From Actinomycetes bacterium (GTDB lineage Bacteria > Actinomycetota > Acidimicrobiia > Acidimicrobiales > SZUA-35): 56,077 nt of DNA. The stretch spans positions 1 to 56,077 of the forward strand of contig JAJRXF010000024.1 in the NCBI GenBank assembly GCA_024276425.1, given 5' to 3'. Below the pieces are notes generated by a model, which was not told the DNA's origin, searched no databases, and saw nothing but the letters and a program-made list of their open reading frames with translations. This document shows positions 19,483-27,491 of this stretch, piece after piece (position 1 is the stretch's first letter; every line of letters begins with the position of its first letter). The translations under genes were made by a program, and so were the position numbers.

Positions 19483-20145
19483 ATGTTCAGCCAAGGTGCT
19501 CGAGACCAAGAGTTCGTAGCGATTCAAGGCGGACCACGCGGTGAAGATGGGGACGCGCCCTATCTGGCAATAGTTCCACCTGACTATGAGTGGTCGTATT
19601 TGTCTCTTAGTGGCTACCGAACCAAAGGATTATTCGATCTTGTGGTGGGCGGCGCGGCGGCGGTGGTGTTCTTGCCCGTTGGTCTGCTCATCGGCTTTAC
19701 CATCTTCATAACTACTGGCGGGCCGGTGTGTAGCTACGAGGTTCGGATTGGGAAACGAGGACTCTTGTTTCAGCAAGCGGCCTTTCGAACCACTGTCGAA
19801 GATGACGGCCCCCGCTTGACGCTGCTTGGACGTTTCCTTGACCACACCGGTCTCTGCAAGTTGCCCCAACTGCTCAACGTGTTGCGAGGCGAGATGAGTA
19901 TGGTCGGGCCCCGGGCGCTCCGTCCGGCCGAGACGCACTTCTATGGCTCGGCGATGCCAATTGTCCTGTCGGTTCGACCTGGCATCTTGGAACCTCGACC
20001 AGTTCCCAAAGGCGAACGCTCCTATGAGGATGGCACCCTGGTCCAATCCGAACTCGACGTGGCCTATGTGGCCGATCGATCGGCGCTCCTTGATCTGAGA
20101 ATCTGCCTCGATGCACTCCGACAAAAGACCGCGGGCTGTAGCTAG
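19483..20145 (+). CDS. Degenerate phosphoglycosyl transferase homologue lacking the catalytic Asp-Glu pair
   Basis: Overall this is a bacterial sugar transferase: membrane segment ~51-78, then PQLLNVLRGEMSMVGPRAL. In the active-site motif, normally SLDELPQL, the pair is replaced by Cys125-Lys126 (GLCKLPQL). KFRTM is reduced to AFRTT, and the later PGITGLWQV stretch is altered to PGILEPRPV. It is thus probably unable to catalyse phosphosugar transfer (inference from known family chemistry) and may be a regulatory or scaffolding relative of the two intact copies. The ATG at 19483 is preferred over TTG 19477 because GGGAGG sits 8 nt upstream. No frameshift is seen, so it is maintained as an open gene. 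Confidence 0.85.
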   Translation: MFSQGARDQEFVAIQGGPRGEDGDAPYLAIVPPDYEWSYLSLSGYRTKGLFDLVVGGAAAVVFLPVGLLIGFTIFITTGGPVCSYEVRIGKRGLLFQQAAFRTTVEDDGPRLTLLGRFLDHTGLCKLPQLLNVLRGEMSMVGPRALRPAETHFYGSAMPIVLSVRPGILEPRPVPKGERSYEDGTLVQSELDVAYVADRSALLDLRICLDALRQKTAGCS

Positions 20146-20227
20146 ACGCTCCGTAGTCTTGTGCTCTCTGGTTGACGAGAATTGCTAAATTCGTTTACGT
20201 AATCTTCGACTGTCACACCCCCTCTTT

Positions 20228-21631
20228 ATGATGGCACATATGTTCGATCACAAGGCGAAACTCCTCGAACAACTTCATTCTCTACCGGCCAATCTGTCGG
20301 TCCTTTCGTCAACCGAGGTCGCGCCAGCAATGGCGGTGTTGCGGTCTGTGGAGGGGCTCGTCGCTGGCGCCATCGCCGCAGTGGCCACACGAGCGGGCGA
20401 GCTGGAAGCCGCAGGGGTTGGCGACCCCGTCATCGATGTCCTTCAGAGCGGCGGAAAGGCTTCAGCCCGTCAGGCTCGAATCCAGGCGGCAAGAGCCGAC
20501 GTAGGTAAGGAGTTCCCCCTGCTTGGTGCTGCCCTCCTAGCGGGCCAGGCCTCCGCTGAGAACGTCGATTCTCTCAACACACTTGTCCGAGGCATGACCG
20601 AGGGTGAAAAAGCGATGTTCACCGCGGCCGACGCAGAGATCGCCCACGATGCTGCAACGATGTCCCCCGAGTCTTTTCGGCGCTCTAGCACCCTTCGGAT
20701 CCGTAACATTCGTTCCGCTGCCGGCGCGAATGTCGCTGCCCAGAACGAGGCCGCTAGCTACGTCAAAACCGGGTTGTCCATGGCCGAGGGCATGCAATAC
20801 TTCCACGCCCAATTCGACCCGACCCGTGGGGCCGAGATTGCCAAGGCGCTCGATTGGAAAACTCGGTCGATCGCCTGCCGTGATGGCGCCAAGGATGAAC
20901 CGCTAGAGATTAGCGACAATCTGGCCGCCCAAGCTTTGTATGAACTGATCGTGGATGGAGTCTCTTACCACGACAACCGTGGCTCGGGCCGTTCTGGCCC
21001 TTCGGGAAGTTTGGCGGGTGGTGTTCACCGGATTCCTTCGGTGTCGGTGCTCGTCGATTGGCGGACACTCCAAACCGGTCCCCATCCGGAGACGATTTGT
21101 GAAACCTGGGCCGGGGCTCCGCTGCCTCCGGACATCGTGACCCGTCTGTGTTGCGACGCCAGAATCTCCGAGGTTGTTATTGGACCCAATGGCGAGCCAC
21201 TCAACGTTGGGCGCGAACACCGGTCGGCCACCGACGCTCAACGCAAGATGCTGAGGGCCATGTACGGGGGCTGCGCCATTAGTGGCGACTCCTTTGATCA
21301 GTGCCACGTGCATCACGTTCAGTTCTGGGAGAAGGACGGGCCGACCGATCTGGACAACCTGGTGCCTATCAGTCACCACTGGCACCGCCTAGTTCATGAG
21401 GGACGCTGGAAGTTGACAATGGAGGCCGATCGCACACTGGTGTTGCGGCGCCCAGACGAAAGCCTGTATCGGGTGATTGGGCCACCCGGTCCGCTACAGC
21501 CGAGCATTGGTCACGCCCGCGCCGGACCCGCCCGAGGCGCTTCCGTCCCAGTCGAGTCAGCCCAAGAAACTGTGTCCGAAGTCAGGTACTCAGCTGTTGG
21601 TGAGTGCCCGCCCAACGAAGGGACCTTATGA
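20228..21631 (+). CDS. DUF222 / 13E12-type HNH endonuclease family protein
   Basis: The 467-residue protein has an N-terminal alpha-helical DUF222 region (~20-250) and a C-terminal HNH fold with CAISGDSFDQCHVHHV and DLDNLVPISHHWHRLVHEG. This family is abundant and often multicopy in actinobacterial genomes; its target and role are not established. It is not an obvious part of glycan synthesis and may be a locally mobile insertion between the sugar transferase and the nucleotide-sugar dehydrogenase. No ribosome site is visible; a TTGACG at 20172 could belong to a weak promoter. It converges with the next gene, leaving 17 bp. Confidence 0.88.
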   Translation: MMAHMFDHKAKLLEQLHSLPANLSVLSSTEVAPAMAVLRSVEGLVAGAIAAVATRAGELEAAGVGDPVIDVLQSGGKASARQARIQAARADVGKEFPLLGAALLAGQASAENVDSLNTLVRGMTEGEKAMFTAADAEIAHDAATMSPESFRRSSTLRIRNIRSAAGANVAAQNEAASYVKTGLSMAEGMQYFHAQFDPTRGAEIAKALDWKTRSIACRDGAKDEPLEISDNLAAQALYELIVDGVSYHDNRGSGRSGPSGSLAGGVHRIPSVSVLVDWRTLQTGPHPETICETWAGAPLPPDIVTRLCCDARISEVVIGPNGEPLNVGREHRSATDAQRKMLRAMYGGCAISGDSFDQCHVHHVQFWEKDGPTDLDNLVPISHHWHRLVHEGRWKLTMEADRTLVLRRPDESLYRVIGPPGPLQPSIGHARAGPARGASVPVESAQETVSEVRYSAVGECPPNEGTL

Positions 21632-21648
21632 GTTGTGTTCTCGCCCCG

Positions 21649-22983
21649 CTAGATGTGTTCGATGTTGTTGCCTTGGATGCGGCGGCGAGTGTCGAGGATG
21701 TAGGTGGCGTTGTTTGTGACGAGGTCGTAGTCGGTGTTGTCGTGGTCGGTGATGATGACGACGGCGTCGGCTTGGGTGAGTTCGTCGGCGGTGAGGTCGA
21801 CGCGGGTGATCTGGTGGTCAAGTTCGTAGGATCCGACCCAGGAATCGTGCACGTGGATGTCGGCTCCGAGGTTAAGGAGTTCGGTGATGACGCCAGTGGC
21901 GGGGGTTTCTCTGGCGTCGTTGGAGTTCTTTTTGTAGGCGATGCCGAGGATAAGGATGCGGCTGCCGTTGACCGGCTTCTTGCGGTCGTTGAGGCCGAGC
22001 TGGACCCGTTTGGCCACATGGGCGGGCATGTCGTTGTTGATCTGGTTGGCGATTTTGACAAACTCGGAGACGGTGCCGAGTTCTCGTTCGAATTGCCAGG
22101 AGAGATAGGTGGGATCGATGGGAAGGCAGTGACCGCCGACGCCTGGTCCGGGGTAGAAGGGCATGAACCCGAAGGGTTTGGTTTTGGCGGCGTCGATGAC
22201 GTTCCAGAAGTCGATGCCGAGTTGGCGGGAGTTGATGGCGAGTTCGTTGACGAGGGCGATGTTGACGTGGCGGAAGGTGTTCTCGAGGAGTTTGGACAGT
22301 TCGGCTTCTTTGGTTCCTTTGGTGGCGAAGGTGCTGTCGACGAGGTTGTTGTAGAAGGTTTGCACGGCTTGGAGGGAGGGTTGGTCGATTCCGGAGACGA
22401 TTTTGGGGGTGCGTTGGAAGTTCCAGGTTTGGTTGCCGGGGTCGATGCGTTCGGGGGAGAAGCCGAGGTGGAAGTCTTTGCCTGATTTGAGTCCGGAGGT
22501 GCGTTCGATGATGGGGCCGAAGAAGTCTTGGGTGGTGCCGGGGTAGGTGGTGGATTCGAGGATGGCGGTGGCGCCGGGGGTGATGGTGCGGCCGATGATT
22601 TCTGCGGCGGATTGGATGTAGCTCATGTCGGGGGCGCCATCGCGTAGGGGGGTGGGGACGGTGACGACGATGGTGTTGTAGTTGATGAGGTCGTCTTCGT
22701 TGTGGGTGGCGCTGTAGCGGCCGGTGTCCAGAGCGTTGGCGACGTCTTGGTTGGTGATGTCGTCGATATGGCTGGTGGCGCTGTTGAGACCATCGATTTT
22801 GGTTTTGTCGAGGTCGAATCCGGTGACGGTGTAGCCGGCTTGGATGGCGCGGATGGCGACGGGGAGGCCGACGTAGCCTTGGCCGATGACGACAACCTTG
22901 TGAGCAGCCAGGCTTGGGTCAGGCTCGTTGGAAGAAGCCTCGGCATCACTTGGGGATCCTTCGGAGGAAGTACGGTCGGTCAT
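21649..22983 (-). CDS. UDP-N-acetylhexosamine (GlcNAc/ManNAc-type) 6-dehydrogenase
   Basis: The family oxidises UDP-HexNAc to UDP-HexNAcA with two NAD+, giving uronic-acid donors for acidic glycans. The 444-residue protein has VVVIGQGYVGLPVA (NAD-binding), FSPERIDPGN, the Lys/Asn helix TKEAELSKLLENTFR, catalytic Cys286 in GVGGHCLPIDP, and the C-terminal domain NSNDARETP. The PGPGVGGHCLPIDP form fits the GlcNAc/ManNAc group better than UDP-glucose dehydrogenase. Codons are strongly C-ending, leaving the coding strand poor in G through much of the gene, unlike its neighbours. GAAAGGG precedes the ATG. It is the only precursor-forming gene in the locus. Confidence 0.92.
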   Translation of the reverse strand: MTDRTSSEGSPSDAEASSNEPDPSLAAHKVVVIGQGYVGLPVAIRAIQAGYTVTGFDLDKTKIDGLNSATSHIDDITNQDVANALDTGRYSATHNEDDLINYNTIVVTVPTPLRDGAPDMSYIQSAAEIIGRTITPGATAILESTTYPGTTQDFFGPIIERTSGLKSGKDFHLGFSPERIDPGNQTWNFQRTPKIVSGIDQPSLQAVQTFYNNLVDSTFATKGTKEAELSKLLENTFRHVNIALVNELAINSRQLGIDFWNVIDAAKTKPFGFMPFYPGPGVGGHCLPIDPTYLSWQFERELGTVSEFVKIANQINNDMPAHVAKRVQLGLNDRKKPVNGSRILILGIAYKKNSNDARETPATGVITELLNLGADIHVHDSWVGSYELDHQITRVDLTADELTQADAVVIITDHDNTDYDLVTNNATYILDTRRRIQGNNIEHI

Positions 22984-23408
22984 CGCGCCCTTTCAAAAGG
23001 TGGACTGTCTCTCAACGTGGCCTGGCTATCTTGTCGGCTTGCGGAAGCAAAGAGTGAGTGGCTAAAGGTGGGTGGCTAAGGATACCGGCAGCCAAGCGCC
23101 AGCCTTGGCGGAATTCGACGATTGCCACGCGGCCAGTCGAGGCAAGAATCCGAGCTGGGCCACTGTGGCCACGGCAGGTTCCGGTCCCGTAGCACTCGCT
23201 TAGAAGATGCCGCTGTCACGCCTTGAGGCGCTGCTATTGCCGCGTGAGGCGCTGCTATTGCCGTATGGGGCGCCACTTTGGCCTCTGGAAGTGTCATCAT
23301 TGGGCCTTCGCTTGGGTCTGGGAAGAACGGAGCCATGCGGGCTGGGCGTGGATGAATAGGTCGAGTAAGCAGGACGAGTTGGGGCGCCACGAGCGGAGGT
23401 TGAATTAG
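22984..23408 (+). other. 425-bp divergent intergenic region
   Basis: This gap lies between the divergent dehydrogenase and OmpA-like genes and must hold both promoters. I see a 21-nt unit in two tandem copies (23224-23265) and GGAGG at 23395-23399, nine nt before the GTG of the OmpA-like gene. Short open frames here have no recognisable protein character. No RNA gene is evident. Confidence 0.6.
23224..23265 (+). repeat. Two tandem 21-bp units
   Basis: TGAGGCGCTGCTATTGCCG is repeated with a 21-nt period in the divergent intergenic region. It carries no clear dyad. Confidence 0.7.
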
Positions 23409-24293
23409 GTGACTGACACCTCAAGGCGGCAGGCGGCCGGAATCTTGGCCCTTTGGGTTTTTGGCGCAACGGTGGCGACCGGAGGCTGGGTGATTGCTCG
23501 CACCGAGCAGCACTTAGGCGAAGTCGCACAAACCCTTCCCGAAATAGAATTAGCCCAGGCCCAAGGGGCGACGCTGAGCTGGAGCGGGCGCACAGCGTAC
23601 CTCACTTCTGATTCCCTGAACGCTTCTCAAACCGCTGAGGTGGTAGCGGCTCTGGCCGAGATAGCGGGCGTTCGAGCGGTAAAGCTAGTTGACGTTGGCA
23701 CAAAGCCCGAAGTGGCTGATCCTGTTCCGCCGGGTACTGTTCCGCCGGGTACTGTTCCGCCGAGCACTGTTCCGCCGAGCACTGTTCCGCCGGGTACTGT
23801 TCCGCCGGGTACTGTTCCGCCGGGTACTGTTCCGCCGGGTACTGTTCCGCCGGGTACTGTTCCGCCGGGTACTGTTCCGCCGGGTACTGTTCCGCCGAGC
23901 ACTGTCCCACCCACAACGGGCCTTCAATCGAGTGCCGACGCGGTGGCTGCTTTGGCCGCCATCCTTGAGGGTCGAACGATCGAGTTCTTATTTTCCACTG
24001 CCATTCCCACTCCGGACACACAAGGCATCGTCGCCGACCTTATTTCCCTTATGGAACAATACCCCGATCTACAACTCCACATTGTTGGCCACACCGACCC
24101 GGTAGGGAACGAGGAAGCGAACCAGGAGCTCAGTAGAGCCCGAGCCCAGTCCATTGCCAACCACCTCATCCTTGCTGGCATCGACCCATCCAGGATGTCG
24201 GCTGAGGGCCGCGGATCGAGCGAACCCATCAACGATAACGAATCTTTCGCCGCCCGAGAACAGAACCGGCGAGTAACCATCGAGGCCCGGTAG
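23409..24293 (+). CDS. ArfA-like membrane protein: TM, BON-like, VPPGT repeat, OmpA domain
   Basis: The 294-residue protein has one N-terminal membrane helix (~10-30) and a BON-like segment (~50-98, LSWSGRTAYLTSDSLNASQ to GVRAVKLVD). A Pro-rich repeat follows (106-170), then an OmpA/MotB peptidoglycan-binding domain (~185-294) with HIVGHTDPVGNEEANQELS and GRGSSEP. TM-BON-OmpA is the layout of mycobacterial OmpATb/ArfA (Rv0899), whose next genes encode small membrane proteins, as here. It probably anchors to peptidoglycan from the membrane. The GTG start has GGAGG nine nt upstream. Any link to glycan export is inferred from position only. Confidence 0.85.
   Translation: MTDTSRRQAAGILALWVFGATVATGGWVIARTEQHLGEVAQTLPEIELAQAQGATLSWSGRTAYLTSDSLNASQTAEVVAALAEIAGVRAVKLVDVGTKPEVADPVPPGTVPPGTVPPSTVPPSTVPPGTVPPGTVPPGTVPPGTVPPGTVPPGTVPPGTVPPSTVPPTTGLQSSADAVAALAAILEGRTIEFLFSTAIPTPDTQGIVADLISLMEQYPDLQLHIVGHTDPVGNEEANQELSRARAQSIANHLILAGIDPSRMSAEGRGSSEPINDNESFAAREQNRRVTIEAR
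23724..23918 (+). repeat. Thirteen 15-bp tandem units encoding VPPGT/VPPST
   Basis: Units 1-2 and 5-11 read VPPGT, units 3, 4 and 12 VPPST, and unit 13 VPPTT. Several adjacent copies are identical at DNA level, which indicates recent slippage and likely length variation between strains. Confidence 0.95.
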
Positions 24294-24344
24294 AAACAAG
24301 TGCTGCAACTCAACACAGCGATTCAGAACGCAGAGGGAGTACCT

Positions 24345-24614
24345 ATGGGATGGTTCCCAGACATCGTATGGCTCATGGGGGAGTTGGTTCTCCTGTTGAG
24401 CCTGTCATCTATTGTCGGCCTGGGTGTTGGTTGGTGGGTATGGGGACGGCGCGATGATCAGGAGTTGGAGATAGCGCGCCAAGAGCGAGACCAGTTTCAG
24501 AAACAACGGGATCGGCTCCATTTCCAGCTCACGACCATCGAGTCACTTGTTGGTGACGCCGAGGTTAAAACCACCCCCAAGAACAGAATGGGTCCAGACC
24601 CGAACCAGGGCTAA
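24345..24614 (+). CDS. Small membrane protein with coiled-coil tail, partner of the OmpA-like protein
   Basis: From ATG 24345 (AGGGAG 6-7 nt upstream) the 89-residue product has one long hydrophobic helix (~8-35, with GVGWWVWG at its end), then a charged heptad-like stretch (ELEIARQERDQFQKQRDRLH) and a disordered end. No enzyme motif is present. It starts 52 nt after the OmpA-like gene and is probably co-transcribed. Its position recalls the small ArfB/ArfC proteins after mycobacterial ArfA, but sequence similarity is not claimed. A GTG at 24300 would add 15 residues. Confidence 0.7.
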   Translation: MGWFPDIVWLMGELVLLLSLSSIVGLGVGWWVWGRRDDQELEIARQERDQFQKQRDRLHFQLTTIESLVGDAEVKTTPKNRMGPDPNQG

Positions 24615-24734
24615 AATCAGCAATGAAGTGAAGTCTTGGCCAATAGTCCACCAGCTAGGCAAATCGTGTAACCTTGTCTGCCGAGAGCAAGGGCGCGGCT
24701 TTCGAAACGGCGGAACGAGAGGATTGCTAACTAC

Positions 24735-25505
24735 ATGATAGTGCTCGACCATTCGGTCGGTTGGCCAAAGATAGAGGATCTACATCGCCTGGCGGGCGAA
24801 GAGGCAGTCCTCGATCTAACAGTTGACCCTCCGGCAATCCACCTACGTTCGCAGGGGTTCACCCTCAACGAAGAAGCTCCATCTCCGGGTCAACTCCGGA
24901 TGGTCCGCGCCTTTGACCTGCTAGGAGCGAGCATTGGCCTGGCAATTCTTTCCCCCTTGTTTGTGCTGACGGCACTCATGGTTGGTCTCACCTCCCGTGG
25001 GGGCGTCATCTATCGGAGTGATCGCATCGGCCAAAGTTCCGGCCGGTTCGCCGCCCTCAAGTTTCGGTCGATGACCCGAGACGCTGAAGCTCGCCTAGAG
25101 GGCCTGCTCGACAGCGATCCTAACGCGCGCCAAGAGTACGAACGCTTTCACAAGCTTCGGGCAGATCCCAGGGTCACAAGAGTTGGACGTTTCATTCGGC
25201 GCACCAGCCTGGACGAGCTTCCTCAACTCCTGAATGTTCTTCGAGGCGAAATGAGTCTGGTTGGTCCTCGGCCCAATTTGCTGACCGAGGTCGAGCGATT
25301 CGGGCCAGCCATTGACACTGTCCTACGAGTCAAGCCCGGGCTCACCGGACTTTGGCAGGTAAATGGTCGCTCAAATCTTGGTTTCGATGAGCGGATCATG
25401 CTGGATATCGACTACGCACTGAATCGCACGCTTGGCGGTGACCTGAAGATTTGTCTTCGGACCGTAGCTCAGATGCTTTCCACCGGAGACAACGGCGCCT
25501 ACTAG
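24735..25505 (+). CDS. Phosphoglycosyl transferase (WbaP/WcaJ catalytic domain type)
   Basis: The 256-residue enzyme has an unusual ~50-residue hydrophilic N-terminus, a membrane segment (~60-85), LKFRSMTRDAE, catalytic Asp160-Glu161 in TSLDELPQLLNVLRGEM, VGPRPNLLTEVERFG and PGLTGLWQVNGR. All canonical motifs are intact. It should load a hexose- or HexNAc-1-phosphate onto undecaprenyl phosphate. It lacks the four N-terminal membrane helices of full-length WcaJ. GAGAGG lies ~12 nt before the ATG, so the start is moderately certain. It and the copy at 9960 may prime two different glycans or act under different conditions. Confidence 0.9.
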   Translation: MIVLDHSVGWPKIEDLHRLAGEEAVLDLTVDPPAIHLRSQGFTLNEEAPSPGQLRMVRAFDLLGASIGLAILSPLFVLTALMVGLTSRGGVIYRSDRIGQSSGRFAALKFRSMTRDAEARLEGLLDSDPNARQEYERFHKLRADPRVTRVGRFIRRTSLDELPQLLNVLRGEMSLVGPRPNLLTEVERFGPAIDTVLRVKPGLTGLWQVNGRSNLGFDERIMLDIDYALNRTLGGDLKICLRTVAQMLSTGDNGAY

Positions 25506-25524
25506 GGCAGCCCGTCTGGGCTAG

Positions 25525-26217
25525 TCAGGCTAGATCGACAGTCAATCGTCGGGCGAGCCGAACGGTGTCAAGTTCGGCCTCGCTGAGCAAGGTTGGCTCG
25601 CCCATGGATCGGACCCGCAAATAGATGGCACAAAGAGACTCCACTCGTAGGCCAAGTTCGAGTGCCGCCTCGGGCGAGTCGCCACAGGCCAACAGTCCGT
25701 TGTTGGCAAGTAGACAGGTCATTCGGCCGTCAAGGGCCTGAACTGCGACCTCGGCCAGCGTGTCTGACCCCGTCGGAGCGTAGGGGGCGCACCGGATTGA
25801 ATCGCCCCCGCCATCGAGGATGGCTTCGTGAAAGGGCGGGATGTCCATTCGCAGGCACGCCAAGGCAGTTGATGCTGGCGGACGTAGGTGCAAAATGGCG
25901 TTGATATCGGGCCGGGCGGCCATGATTCGATGATGGAGGTCAAGCTCGGCCGGTAGAATATGATTGCCGACCCATCCCCCGTTGGGAGAGAACACCGCAA
26001 CATCACTGGGGATCATTTCGGCTGCTTTGAGATTGACTGGGGTGATTAGTTGGTACTCACCCGAGCGGGCACTAGCCGAACCAACTGACTCGTTCGGTAG
26101 GCCACAACGCGAGGCCTCCATACAAACCTTGATTAGTCGTTGGCGAAGTTCGGTGTGCGAGGGGTCGTTGGAGTCGATCCCCTCGGAGTCACTGGTTAGA
26201 TCGATCTGATTACCCAT
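25525..26217 (-). CDS. Class II aldolase/adducin-family protein with disrupted metal site
   Basis: The fold is recognisable over ~230 residues: AELDLHHRIMAARPDINAIL (with the catalytic-position Glu, ~91), RPPASTALACL and LLANNGLLACG. In active fuculose/ribulose-phosphate aldolases zinc is held by His-x-His and a third His in NHG. Here these read H-L-R (residues 110-112) and N-N-G (Asn173), so two of the three ligands are missing; the GNxS phosphate motif is GSAS. It is therefore likely non-aldolase, or uses another chemistry (inference). ATG 26217 is chosen because TACCGT lies 9 nt upstream; TTG 26250 is possible. It is convergent with the sugar transferase. Confidence 0.82.
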   Translation of the reverse strand: MGNQIDLTSDSEGIDSNDPSHTELRQRLIKVCMEASRCGLPNESVGSASARSGEYQLITPVNLKAAEMIPSDVAVFSPNGGWVGNHILPAELDLHHRIMAARPDINAILHLRPPASTALACLRMDIPPFHEAILDGGGDSIRCAPYAPTGSDTLAEVAVQALDGRMTCLLANNGLLACGDSPEAALELGLRVESLCAIYLRVRSMGEPTLLSEAELDTVRLARRLTVDLA

Positions 26218-26226
26218 ACCCACCCA

Positions 26227-26232
26227 ACGGTA
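26227..26232 (-). promoter_or_regulatory. -10-like hexamer TACCGT
   Basis: TACCGT ends 9 nt before ATG 26217. The spacing is slightly longer than the other leaderless cases in the window. Confidence 0.3.
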
Positions 26233-26333
26233 GCCAATGTCAGACAACAAAGATGTTTCTTGATTCTTTACGCTAGAGGCACGGCTCTCTAACTCCGACT
26301 GAATTCCCTTTCTCCTCGACCGATAGGAAAGGG

Positions 26334-27491
26334 ATGATTCTCTCTAAACTTGCTCCTCGGTTTCCCTTTTTGGCCCTGGTTTTTGGTGCAGTTTTGGTGG
26401 CCAGCGGATGCAGTCTGAGAGGCGCGGACCCTCAGCAATCGGCCGATCCTCCCGCAGTTTTGGCCCGGTCCGAAACGGAAACCCGTCAACCAACTTCTCG
26501 GGGATGCGAACGCCAAGAGGTCCATTGTGTAGGCCTCGCGATCGCTCCCAGCGCAATCGAACTTCGTCAACTCGCTAGTGGCCTTGATCAAGTTTTGGAC
26601 GGTGGCGCGGACATCGTGGAGGTCTTGGAAGCCGAAGACGTCACTCAACTGGAGTACAAGATAGATGACTTCGCTCAGGAAGCCTTTGACGTGATTGTGG
26701 TGTCTGGAGATCCGAGCGGCGTTCTGGTTGCGCAAATGGCGGCCGACTTCCCGGGGCTGGAGTTCGTTTCCCTTGGAGTTACTGCGGCCCAAAGGAGCAC
26801 CGAGTTGGAGCCAACGACCGATTCGGACGGCGCCCCCAACCTCACCATCATCGAGTTCCCGACTCGAGACGCCGGGTTCCTAGCCGGCTCCCTGGCCGCC
26901 TTGACCACGAACACAGCCAAGGTGGCCCTGGTGCTCGGCGCCGGCTCCGATCCGGCAGCGGTTGAGTTTCGTGCCGGATTCGAGGCCGGTGCCCAATTTA
27001 TCGACCCTGGGATCGAACTCTTCAGCTTCTTCCATCCCGATGGTCCGGCGAGCGCCTACAACGACCCGATGTGGGCCTCGCAGCGGGTCCGGGAGGCCAT
27101 TGCCCAAGGTGTCGACGTGGTTGGGAGCTTTGGTGGAACGACCGCTGGTGCCGCCTTGGTCGAAGCCGCCCGCCACGATGGGGCTGTGCGCTGCATCGGC
27201 TCGATTGTCGATCAGGCCGGAGCAACCCCGGAGGCTGAATCTTGTTTGATTACCAGCTCCGTGATTGACATTGATGGTCCGTTACGCTCGGCCGTTCTCG
27301 ACCTGCTTGAGGCCTCGGACGACAGAGCAACCAGCGACGGAATAACCAGCGACGGAACAAATCGAGTCGATCCCGTCGCAATGGCCGACTTCAACCTGGC
27401 CTTGGTCTCGGGCGACATCGTTTCTCAGATGGATGAGATCATCCAGGGATTAGGTGAGGGCTCGATACTCGCAACTGAGCAGCATGGCTAA
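26334..27491 (+). CDS. BMP-family (PnrA-like) substrate-binding lipoprotein, orphan
   Basis: A signal peptide ends in the lipobox VASGC, so the mature protein is lipid-anchored outside the membrane. The rest matches Bmp/PnrA nucleoside-binding proteins: FDVIVVSGDPSGVLV, FPGLEFVSLG, AGFLAGSLAALTT, GVDVVGSFGGTTAGAAL. An acidic, Cys-containing insert (~45-65) follows the lipobox. No ATPase or permease runs with it, so it may feed the complete transporter at 28744-33984 or act as a sensor. Its last codons lie in a tandem-repeat array that continues past the stop. Confidence 0.85.
   Translation: MILSKLAPRFPFLALVFGAVLVASGCSLRGADPQQSADPPAVLARSETETRQPTSRGCERQEVHCVGLAIAPSAIELRQLASGLDQVLDGGADIVEVLEAEDVTQLEYKIDDFAQEAFDVIVVSGDPSGVLVAQMAADFPGLEFVSLGVTAAQRSTELEPTTDSDGAPNLTIIEFPTRDAGFLAGSLAALTTNTAKVALVLGAGSDPAAVEFRAGFEAGAQFIDPGIELFSFFHPDGPASAYNDPMWASQRVREAIAQGVDVVGSFGGTTAGAALVEAARHDGAVRCIGSIVDQAGATPEAESCLITSSVIDIDGPLRSAVLDLLEASDDRATSDGITSDGTNRVDPVAMADFNLALVSGDIVSQMDEIIQGLGEGSILATEQHG

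Noticed and set aside
20228-21631. HNH gene as part of an insertion sequence or group I/II intron
   Set aside because: No terminal inverted repeats, target duplication or intron structure are visible; DUF222 proteins occur as free-standing genes.
21604-22485. A 293-codon open frame on the plus strand, rich in Gly, Val, Asp and Glu
   Set aside because: It is fully antisense to the nucleotide-sugar dehydrogenase and results from that gene's C-ending codons; it has no ribosome site or recognisable domain.
23200-23529. Minus-strand frame in the 22984-23408 gap with Ser/Pro/Arg-rich product
   Set aside because: It starts inside the OmpA-like gene, has no conserved segment, and the composition matches translated intergenic repeat.
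23602-24021. Minus-strand open frames through the VPPGT repeat array, giving long Glu/Gln/Tyr or Gly/Thr repeats
   Set aside because: Periodic DNA of 15 bp keeps every frame open; the plus frame has flanking BON-like and OmpA domains and a proper start.
25509-25522. AGCCC-GTCT-GGGCT hairpin after the third sugar transferase as a terminator
   Set aside because: The stem is only 5 bp and no T-run follows on either strand.
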